Of a DNA stretch of 14,873 nucleotides, positions 1-6,180 are shown one piece after another. The stretch lies in contig JAEYPI010000008.1 of the NCBI GenBank assembly GCA_023410885.1, forward strand, positions 1 through 14,873, written 5' to 3'. Every line of letters starts with the position of its first letter. Positions within the stretch are counted from its first letter, which is position 1. The DNA comes from Bacillota bacterium. GTDB lineage: Bacteria; Bacillota; Clostridia; DSM-8532. The translations under genes and the position numbers were made by a program. Below the pieces are notes generated by a model that searched no databases, had not been told where the DNA came from, and saw only the letters and a program-made list of their open reading frames with translations.

Positions 1-188
1 TTATTCTGAAGCTTGCGGGAGAAGGCAAGAGCGTGGCTTTCATTTCCTCAGAAATGGATGAAATGCTTAGAACATGTTCAAGAATGGTGGTCATGCGAGA
101 CCGGTGCAAAGTCGGAGAACTGACCCAAGGCGAGCTTAATCAGAGTACAATCATGCGGACAATAGCAGGAGGTGAGGGGCGACAATGA
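1..188 (+). CDS. Sugar ABC transporter ATP-binding protein, C-terminal end (partial, 5' truncated)
   Basis: This is the last 61 residues of an ATPase of the RbsA/MglA/YtfR type (CUT2 sugar importers), read in the frame starting at base 3 and ending in TGA at 186-188. The visible part contains FISSEMDEML, matching the ISSE-x-x-E-(V/M)-L segment after the second H-loop of these double-domain ATPases, then VVMRDR and GEL, and finally IMRTIAGGE, which is close to the tail of YtfR as I remember it. The nucleotide-binding motifs lie outside the window. The stop overlaps the next start as ATGA, so it is translationally coupled to the permease at 185. Family assignment is fairly sure; the sugar carried cannot be read from this fragment. 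Confidence 0.85.
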   Translation, partial: ILKLAGEGKSVAFISSEMDEMLRTCSRMVVMRDRCKVGELTQGELNQSTIMRTIAGGEGRQ

Positions 189-1279
189 AGCAGTTCAACA
201 ATGGAAATAAATTGATCAAACCTGCTTTCAACCCACTCGCCAAGAGCCTTATGAGCAGCCGTTTAACCTTCTCCTTGTTAGTTTTGCTTGTCGTAGTGGT
301 TCAGAATATTATCACAACACCGGCATTTTTTAATATTTCAATCACCAATGGTTTGATTTCAGGTTACATACCCAATATTCTGGATGAGGCCAGCGAGCTT
401 GTCATTGTGACCCTGGGCATGACATTGGTTACAGCGGCATCTGGGGGTCAGGATATCAGCGTTGGTGCCACTATGGCAATTTCGGCCAGCTTTTGCGGTC
501 TTATGCTGAATGGTGCGGAATATAGGACGGATGTTTTCCACAGTCCTTTACTATTGGCACTCTTTGTCGGTCTGCTTGGCGGAGCGCTATGCGGCGCTTT
601 CAACGGCTTTCTAGTGTCAGGCTTGAAAATACAACCCATGATCGCCTCTCTCATCCTGTATACGGCCGGGCGTTCAATTGCAAAGCAAATCACACATGGG
701 CAAACCATTTATATTATGAATCCCACGTATAAATGGTTAGGGGTTCAAATACCCGGTGTACCGATCAGAACATCCATTATTGTATCTATTGTGATAGTAA
801 TCCTCGTAGTGTTGCTCACAAAGCTAACAAGTTTGGGTCTTTATGTACAGAGTGTAGGAATAAATGGTTCGTCATCCCGTCTTGTAGGTCTCAATTCCCG
901 TATCATCAAATTTATGGCATTTGTTATCTGCGGTATATTGGCCGGAGCTGCAGGGCTTGTCGGGTCCAGCAGCGTAGGAAGCGTAAATTCCGGCGAATTG
1001 GGCTTGGGTCTGGAGATGGATGCCATATTGGCGGTGGCTTTGGGCGGTAACATGCTGGGTGGCGGTAAATTCAGCATAGCGGGCTCTGTTATCGGGGCCT
1101 ATACCATCCAGGCTATTACGACGACGTTATATGCCATGAATGTACGAGCGGATCAATTGAATGTATTTAAGGCGTTAATCATTATTGTTATCATTGTTGC
1201 CAGCAGCGATGTGTTCAAGGAAAAAGTCAAAAGGCTGTCCCAAAAAGTATTCAGCAAGAATGTGTCTGTTGGAGGTTAA
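185..1279 (+). CDS. CUT2 sugar ABC transporter permease, YtfT-like
   Basis: This 364-residue inner-membrane permease belongs to the RbsC/BPD_transp_2 family and would form half of the channel of a simple-sugar importer. It is strongly hydrophobic with about eight to ten membrane segments. The signature LGMTLV followed by GGQDISVGATMAI (about residues 78-100) is the family hallmark. The AVALGGNMLGGGKFSIAGSVIGA stretch near residues 281-304 (shortened here to its key glycines) is the conserved cytoplasmic coupling region. AGGAGGTGAGG at 168-178 is the ribosome binding site, and the start overlaps the ATPase stop by four bases. It is followed after 4 bp by a second, different permease, as in YtfT-YjfF. 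Function as a sugar permease is well supported. Galactofuranose is only suggested by the two-permease layout and by resemblance. Confidence 0.88.
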   Translation: MKQFNNGNKLIKPAFNPLAKSLMSSRLTFSLLVLLVVVVQNIITTPAFFNISITNGLISGYIPNILDEASELVIVTLGMTLVTAASGGQDISVGATMAISASFCGLMLNGAEYRTDVFHSPLLLALFVGLLGGALCGAFNGFLVSGLKIQPMIASLILYTAGRSIAKQITHGQTIYIMNPTYKWLGVQIPGVPIRTSIIVSIVIVILVVLLTKLTSLGLYVQSVGINGSSSRLVGLNSRIIKFMAFVICGILAGAAGLVGSSSVGSVNSGELGLGLEMDAILAVALGGNMLGGGKFSIAGSVIGAYTIQAITTTLYAMNVRADQLNVFKALIIIVIIVASSDVFKEKVKRLSQKVFSKNVSVGG

Positions 1280-1283
1280 CGCA

Positions 1284-2402
1284 ATGAAAGGCAGTAAAAA
1301 AAATACCATTGCAGGCCCGGATCTTCTAAATAAGCGTAAAGGCCTGAGCAGCACAGGGATATTGTTGGTGATTACTGTTTCGCTTTTTGTCCTTCTTTAT
1401 GTTACCTCATCAATCTTGTTTGCGGACAGCAACTTCACGAAATACTCGGTTTTTTTTAACCTGATTAACAACAAAGCCTATCTGTTGATGCTGGCCTTGG
1501 GGTTAACTGTTGTTTTGATATCCGGCAGTATAGATATCTCTGTTGGGGGTGTGACGGGATTGGTAAGCATGGTCATTGCCACGATGTTACAGGGATCCGG
1601 GGTAAACGCCATATGGACAATCCCGGTGGCGTTGACTATAGGGATATCGTTCGGTATTGTACAAGGTTTTTTAGTCTCCTATATGGAAATACAACCGTTT
1701 ATTGTAACGTTGTCAGGTATGTTTTTTGCACGGGGTATGATAAGTGTGATCAACACCAAGTCTGTGCCGATAACAGACCAGTTGTTCATGAGTTGGTCGA
1801 GTGCGAAGGTATATATTCCATTTTTATATAACGAGCGCAAGAACGGCACTCGTGACGTAGCCTATTTTACTCCGGCAGCTATAGTGGCTTTACTTGTTTT
1901 AATAGTCCTGATCATAGTACTAAGAAAAACAAAGTTTGGACGTTCTTTATATGCTATCGGAGGCAATACCCAGAGCGCACTGTTGATGGGGATCAACGTT
2001 AAAAGGACAAAGTTCATGGCCCATGTGCTTTGCGGTCTATTGGCCGGTATCGGCGGCCTTCTCTTCACCCTTTTTGCTCCATCCGGTAATCCCGGGAACG
2101 GATATGGCTATGAAATTGACGCTATTTCGTCCAGCGTAATAGGCGGCGTAATGCTAAGCGGTGGTGTAGGGCTTCCCATCGGCACTCTTTTTGGGGTGTT
2201 AATAAACGCGCTTATAGAGCGTGTAGTACCGCTGCTTGGTATCGTTGATGCATCTTGGCCAAGAATTATCACCTCAGCATTTCTGTTTACCTTCATAGTT
2301 CTTCAGAGCGTATTCGCCAGCACCAGCAAAAAAGGAGGCCTTAAGCTGCTGCCGGAATGGATGAGGGTCTACACGGTGGCCAACAAAAAATATAAAAGAT
2401 AA
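1284..2402 (+). CDS. CUT2 sugar ABC transporter permease, YjfF-like
   Basis: This is the second RbsC-family permease of the operon, 372 residues. I chose the ATG at 1284 because GGAGG at 1271-1275 sits eight bases upstream; a longer in-frame reading from 1185 would run inside the preceding gene. The signature LGLTVVLISGSIDISVGGV is near residues 71-89, preceded by NKAYLLMLA, which resembles the NAFLLI segment of YjfF. The coupling region SSSVIGGVMLSGGVG falls at about residues 285-299. A soluble insert rich in charged residues (about 175-190, containing YNERKNGTRD) separates two membrane segments. It would pair with the upstream permease as a heterodimer energised by the ATPase at the window start. 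No periplasmic-type binding protein for this importer is visible downstream, so it is probably upstream of the window. Confidence 0.87.
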   Translation: MKGSKKNTIAGPDLLNKRKGLSSTGILLVITVSLFVLLYVTSSILFADSNFTKYSVFFNLINNKAYLLMLALGLTVVLISGSIDISVGGVTGLVSMVIATMLQGSGVNAIWTIPVALTIGISFGIVQGFLVSYMEIQPFIVTLSGMFFARGMISVINTKSVPITDQLFMSWSSAKVYIPFLYNERKNGTRDVAYFTPAAIVALLVLIVLIIVLRKTKFGRSLYAIGGNTQSALLMGINVKRTKFMAHVLCGLLAGIGGLLFTLFAPSGNPGNGYGYEIDAISSSVIGGVMLSGGVGLPIGTLFGVLINALIERVVPLLGIVDASWPRIITSAFLFTFIVLQSVFASTSKKGGLKLLPEWMRVYTVANKKYKR

Positions 2403-2444
2403 TCAAAACTGCTTATGTTACCACAGAACCATATTTGAAAGAAA

Positions 2445-2476
2445 AAAGGGTTTCAGCTAAACCGCTGAAACTCTTT
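2445..2476 (+). terminator. Hairpin terminator after the CUT2 operon
   Basis: The arms AAAGGGTTTCAGC and GCTGAAACTCTTT pair over 13 positions (one G-U) around the loop TAAACC. It lies 42 bases after the permease stop. The thymine run after the stem is short and interrupted (TTTATAATT), so termination may be incomplete. No gene begins before the promoter at 2635, which fits an operon end. Confidence 0.72.
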
Positions 2477-2634
2477 ATAATTGGCGGAGAAAAATAGGTG
2501 TAATACCTCACTCAAGTACCCCTATTGTAGATAGGATGGAATATTGCATCTGCCGCTTTGCTGATCATTGGGGCGATTCATAATCTCTTGATGGAATTCC
2601 TTGTCATTTTCCGTGGATCGCATACAGATGACCC
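2477..2634. other. Non-coding stretch, nothing recognised
   Basis: Together with the flanking terminator and promoter this makes a 339-base gap without a gene (2403-2741). I see no start codon with a ribosome binding site leading to a credible protein, no RNA gene and no inverted-repeat ends. One frame (about 2537-2638) is open and reads a short hydrophobic peptide containing ALLIIGAIHNLLMEFLVIF, but it begins after a stop and has no start. It may be a decayed coding remnant or chance. Confidence 0.4.
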
Positions 2635-2663
2635 TTGACATTCGGGATAGATCTGTATAGAAT
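2635..2663 (+). promoter_or_regulatory. Sigma-A promoter of the binding protein/GH65 operon
   Basis: A perfect -35 box TTGACA (2635-2640) and a near-consensus -10 box TAGAAT (2658-2663) are separated by exactly 17 bases. Transcription should begin near 2670, giving a leader of about 72 bases before the start at 2742. The leader holds a six-pair hairpin TGTGCA-ACA-TGCACA at 2698-2712, of unknown meaning, and the site AAGGAGG at 2729-2735. Confidence 0.85.
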
Positions 2664-2670
2664 TAAAGTA

Positions 2671-2684
2671 GTTTATCGTTAAAC
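2671..2684 (+). promoter_or_regulatory. LacI-type operator, copy 1
   Basis: GTTTATCGTTAAAC is a palindrome of five-base arms around a central CG (GTTTA-n-CG-n-TAAAC). It begins eight bases after the last base of the -10 box, so a bound protein would cover the transcription start and block initiation. The same 14-mer, reversed, occurs upstream of the gene at 10941-11801, and a one-arm variant occurs upstream of 12031. A central CG in a short palindrome is typical of operators of LacI-family regulators. The regulator gene is not in the window. Confidence 0.82.
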
Positions 2685-2741
2685 CTAATTCGAGATTTGT
2701 GCAACATGCACATTTTCGTGTGAAATGTAAGGAGGAATAAA

Positions 2742-4238
2742 ATGAAAAAAGCATTTGCCGCCTTAACTCTAGCCATCGTCATGCTCCTGACGACAAGCTG
2801 CGGAGGATCCCAGACATCTGGAAACGAACCCTCCGAGTCACCGACGACATCGGCACCCGTTTCCGAAACACCGACAGCAACGACCACGCCGTCGGGCGAG
2901 GCCCTTGCCGGAGACCCCAATCTCACTGCAACCATCTCACTTGGTATCTGGCCATCGGACACCGCGCCTGAGACAGAACTTGCCATGCATCAGGGTTATG
3001 TCGAAAAGATGAAGGAGCTCTATCCCAAAGTCACAATCGAACCGAATTATTATCAGTATGCGGTAGATACATATGTAACAATGGCTTCGGCCGGAAATGC
3101 GCCGACGGTCTTCCAGCCCTGGTTCACCGAACCCCAGAGGCTTATTAACGCCGGTCTTGTTGCTGATATCACGGATGAACTCGAGGCAAAAGGCTGGGAG
3201 CAATATATGAACCAAGGCTATAAGAAAATGCTCTCGGATGAGAATGGCAGAGTTTACGGTATCCCACGTGATTCTTATGGCCTGGGTCTGATGCTTAACG
3301 TGGAATTATTCGAACTAGCCGGATTGATGAATGATGACGGCACCCCGAAATATCCCAAGACACTGGATGAGCTTGCCACGACTGCTCAGACGATCAAACA
3401 GAAAACAGGTGCTCCCGGTCTGTGCCTTCTTGCGATGGATGCCGGTGGCGGCTGGCATTTCTCCAACATTGCCTGGAACTTTGGGGCAGTGCTGGAAACG
3501 TTTGACGACGGCAGATGGAACGCACACTTGAACACCCCGGAGTGCGTTGCAGCCATGGAATATGTCAAGGACCTCAAATGGAAATATGACTGTCTTACAG
3601 CCGATCCGACCCAGGAAAACTGGGGTTCGGGTATGACGCAGCTAGGAACAGGCGGAGCCGCGATGTATTTCGGTGCCAACGACGCTGTGGATAACCCGAC
3701 AGCCATCAATGGCCTGGCAGTTGATAAGCTCGCCCTTGTTCCGTTCCCCGCCGGCCCCAAAGGCGATCAGTATATGCTTGCCGGCGGCACAGCCTATATG
3801 TTTGCTCCGAATGCTACATCGGAACAGATTACTGCTTGCCTTGCCTATCTTGAGTTGATGGCCAGAGCGCCAGTCCTTACCCAGGACGTTATCGACGGCA
3901 TGCGCATCGATGCTGAAAGACGTGTCAACGATGGCGTTCCCGTTATTCCGCGCATCCAGGCCTGGAATAACCCGGAATACACAGCTGCTGAGCTGGAGGT
4001 CGTTAACCAGTACCAGAATATAGACATCAGATTCTACCAGGATTACTTCGACTGTATCAATAACAAGGCTGCGCTTCGCGGAGAAGAGCCGATTATGGCA
4101 CAGGAGATGTATCTTGAGCTAACCAAGGTTATGCAGAAGTGCCTCACGGATCAGAATGCAGATGTTCAAAAGCTCCTTGACAGAGCACAGAAGAACTTCC
4201 AGAAGCTGATGGACGAATATGTCAACGATGCTCAATAA
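2742..4238 (+). CDS. Sugar ABC transporter substrate-binding lipoprotein (CUT1, family 1)
   Basis: This 498-residue protein is the extracellular sugar receptor for the importer encoded just downstream. It has a lipoprotein signal peptide with the lipobox LTTSC, so Cys20 would be the lipidated residue. A Ser/Thr/Pro-rich spacer follows to about residue 54. The rest looks like a family 1 extracellular solute-binding protein: ITDELEAKGWEQY, YGIPRDSYGLGLMLN and the TLDELATTAQTIK segment are typical of this fold. The length is a little above the usual 420-450 because of the spacer and an extended C-terminus. The start is fixed by AAGGAGG at 2729-2735. It has its own strong promoter and operator, and is followed by a hairpin, then two permeases and two GH65 enzymes. 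The context suggests an alpha-linked gluco-oligosaccharide as ligand, which is inference. Confidence 0.9.
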   Translation: MKKAFAALTLAIVMLLTTSCGGSQTSGNEPSESPTTSAPVSETPTATTTPSGEALAGDPNLTATISLGIWPSDTAPETELAMHQGYVEKMKELYPKVTIEPNYYQYAVDTYVTMASAGNAPTVFQPWFTEPQRLINAGLVADITDELEAKGWEQYMNQGYKKMLSDENGRVYGIPRDSYGLGLMLNVELFELAGLMNDDGTPKYPKTLDELATTAQTIKQKTGAPGLCLLAMDAGGGWHFSNIAWNFGAVLETFDDGRWNAHLNTPECVAAMEYVKDLKWKYDCLTADPTQENWGSGMTQLGTGGAAMYFGANDAVDNPTAINGLAVDKLALVPFPAGPKGDQYMLAGGTAYMFAPNATSEQITACLAYLELMARAPVLTQDVIDGMRIDAERRVNDGVPVIPRIQAWNNPEYTAAELEVVNQYQNIDIRFYQDYFDCINNKAALRGEEPIMAQEMYLELTKVMQKCLTDQNADVQKLLDRAQKNFQKLMDEYVNDAQ

Positions 4239-4253
4239 CCTTTGATCTTAAGG

Positions 4254-4307
4254 ACTGCCCGGACAGCTGAATAACAACCAATGGGGTTATCGTCTGTTTC
4301 GGGCAGT
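4254..4307 (+). terminator. Intercistronic hairpin, possible partial terminator
   Basis: ACTGCCCG (4254-4261) pairs with CGGGCAGT (4300-4307). Further inner pairing is possible between ACAG (4263-4266) and CTGT (4294-4297), and between ATAAC (4271-4275) and GTTAT (4286-4290). It lies 15 bases after the binding-protein stop and 54 bases before the permease start. The following TTTGTACTTTA is a poor uridine tract. Its likely role is to stabilise or partly end the binding-protein message so that the receptor is made in excess over the permeases. Confidence 0.62.
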
Positions 4308-4361
4308 TTGTACTTTAGTGAAGAAATTTAATTCAAAAATGAAACAGAATGCGGTGAAAAA

Positions 4362-5267
4362 ATGATCAGCAAGAATTCAGGTAAGTATTGGATATATAAA
4401 GAGCAGTTTACGTCCTGGCTTATCATCCTGCCATCAGTAGCCCTGTTTGCCTTTTTTGTCTGGGTACCGATGGGTGAATCAATTGTAATGAGCCTGTTCA
4501 GGACGAAAGGCGTTAATTTGGTCAAATACGTAGGGCTAGAACAGTATCTGTCAGTCTTTCGGGATCCCAATTTCCTGTCTGCGTTGAAAAACACTGTCGC
4601 TTATACGGTGTGGTCGCTTGTCATCGGGTTTTTAATTCCCATTATCATGGCGGTTCTGATAGGCGAGACAACACGCTTACGGGGACTGTTCCGTACAGCT
4701 TCCTACCTTCCCAATATCATGCCTGGACTTGCGACGGTTTTGATGTGGAGAAGCTTCTTCTCCGCTAAGCCTTCAGGGGCCTTTAATGTGCTCATCAGCT
4801 ATTTAGGGCTTGATGCCAGGCCGTGGTTGTCAAACGCTGCTATTGTTATTCCTTTGATCGTCATCATTATGACATGGAAAGGTGCGGGAGCTACCGCCCT
4901 GATTTATATGGCCGGGCTTGCAGGAATCAACCCCGAGCTCTACGAGGCTGCAACCATCGACGGTGCGGGCGTTTGGCGCCGTACACGGCACATTACCATT
5001 CCACAGATTTTCAACCTTGGAAGCACCTTGCTGATATTGCAGATCATCGCTGTGTTCCAGATCCTGTATGAGCCACTTGTTTTGACAAATGGAGGTCCCG
5101 ACAACGCATCGATTTCGCTGATGCAGCTATTGTTCAGCTATATCCAGAACGCGACAAAGATTGATTACGGCAAAGCGTCCTCGGTATCAGTCATCATATC
5201 ATTGCTGCTGCTTACTTTCACGGTCATTTATAACTATGTAAACAAGCGTAAAGAGAGTTTTGAGTGA
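4362..5267 (+). CDS. CUT1 sugar ABC transporter permease, MalF/UgpA-like
   Basis: This 301-residue membrane protein forms half of the channel of a binding-protein-dependent oligosaccharide importer. It has about six membrane segments, the first at about residues 18-38. The EAA loop that contacts the ATPase is clear at about 195-214: EAATIDGAG then ITIPQ. The segment FLSALKNTVAYT near residue 71 and the TNGGP turn near 232-236 are usual for MalF-like permeases of the CUT1 family. The start has only a weak ribosome binding site (GCGGTG at 4351-4356), in line with a need for less permease than receptor. It is followed after 15 bases by its partner permease. No CUT1 ATPase lies nearby, so a shared MsmX/MsmK-type ATPase encoded elsewhere is likely. 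Confidence 0.9.
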   Translation: MISKNSGKYWIYKEQFTSWLIILPSVALFAFFVWVPMGESIVMSLFRTKGVNLVKYVGLEQYLSVFRDPNFLSALKNTVAYTVWSLVIGFLIPIIMAVLIGETTRLRGLFRTASYLPNIMPGLATVLMWRSFFSAKPSGAFNVLISYLGLDARPWLSNAAIVIPLIVIIMTWKGAGATALIYMAGLAGINPELYEAATIDGAGVWRRTRHITIPQIFNLGSTLLILQIIAVFQILYEPLVLTNGGPDNASISLMQLLFSYIQNATKIDYGKASSVSVIISLLLLTFTVIYNYVNKRKESFE

Positions 5268-5282
5268 GGAGTGTGAGGCAAT

Positions 5283-6167
5283 ATGGATACAAACCAGCGA
5301 ACCGGTGTCATACGGGATTATGATCTTCGCTCAAAAAGTATCAAAATAGGGCTGATCCTGATTTATGCCGCTTGTGCGGTGATCCTTCTGGTCTCGGTTT
5401 TTCCTATAATATGGGTTTTCCTGGCTGGGTTCAAGGAACTCAAGGAATTCTATGGTACGATGCAGTTTTTAGGCAACAAGAGCTTTCTCCCCAAGGTCTT
5501 CGATTTTAGCCGTTATGCCGAGACCTGGGGTGATATGAAGTTTATTAAATATTTTATCAACTCAATTTGGTCTGTAGCAGGCAGTATCGTCTCGGCGCTG
5601 CTTTTCAACGGCCTGCTCGCTTATGGCTTATCAATACTGAAACCAAAAGGACATAATGTGATCTACTCACTGGTTTTGTATTCTTTGCTGATTCCTGCGA
5701 CGACTTGCTTAACCCCGCTTTTATTAAATCTTACGAAACTTCATTTGACAGGCTTCTTTACTCCGCTCTGGCTTGCAGCAGGAGCTAATGCGTTTTTTGT
5801 TATCCTCTTCAAGCAGTTTTTCGACTCGTTCCCAAAGTCGATGCTCGAAGCCGGACGTATTGACGGCTGTGGTCAGCTGCAGATTTTTTTCCGTATCGTA
5901 ATGCCGCTTTCTAAGCCAATTATCGTAGTTGTTACGATTTATGCCATCAACGGTGCGTGGTCGGATTTTCTGCTGCCTTATCTGGTTCTCGATAATAAGT
6001 ACAAGACTGTCATGGTGAAACTTTTTGAATTTAGAGGAGCCAATACCACAAATGACATTGATGTTCTGCGTGCAGTCGTATTTTCCATCATACCACCCAT
6101 CATTTTGTTCATCTTTTTCCAGAAAAAACTGATGGAAAATGTCATTACTACGGGAATTAAAGGATAG
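5283..6167 (+). CDS. CUT1 sugar ABC transporter permease, MalG-like
   Basis: This 294-residue permease is the second half of the importer channel. About six membrane segments are visible, the first at about residues 21-45. The segment FINSIWSVAG near 91-100 and the EAA loop at about 189-208 (EAGRIDGCG, then RIVMP) are diagnostic of MalG-type proteins. The EAGRIDG form of the loop is common in CUT1 permeases. GAGGAG at 5264-5269 serves as ribosome binding site. It ends in TAG at 6165-6167, and 13 bases later the first GH65 gene begins, so transport and intracellular cleavage are co-transcribed. The TAG here is a normal stop; this matters for judging the in-frame TAG in the second GH65 gene of the same operon. 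Confidence 0.9.
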   Translation: MDTNQRTGVIRDYDLRSKSIKIGLILIYAACAVILLVSVFPIIWVFLAGFKELKEFYGTMQFLGNKSFLPKVFDFSRYAETWGDMKFIKYFINSIWSVAGSIVSALLFNGLLAYGLSILKPKGHNVIYSLVLYSLLIPATTCLTPLLLNLTKLHLTGFFTPLWLAAGANAFFVILFKQFFDSFPKSMLEAGRIDGCGQLQIFFRIVMPLSKPIIVVVTIYAINGAWSDFLLPYLVLDNKYKTVMVKLFEFRGANTTNDIDVLRAVVFSIIPPIILFIFFQKKLMENVITTGIKG

Positions 6168-6180
6168 GAGTTTACGATTA

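Noticed and set aside
1185..1283. Upstream start adding 33 residues to the second CUT2 permease
   Set aside because: The extension overlaps the first permease gene; ATG 1284 has GGAGG eight bases upstream.
2537..2638. Short hydrophobic open frame in the 2403-2741 gap
   Set aside because: It has no start codon with a ribosome binding site, ends at the -35 box of the promoter and matches no family I recognise.
4285..4298. GGTTATCGTCTGTT as a fourth operator
   Set aside because: It shares the TTATCGT core but lacks the right arm, and it is fully explained as part of the intercistronic hairpin.
6139..6180. Upstream ATG adding 14 residues to the first GH65 protein
   Set aside because: It lies inside the permease gene without a good binding site, while ATG 6181 has GGAG at 6167-6170 and fits the usual N-terminus.
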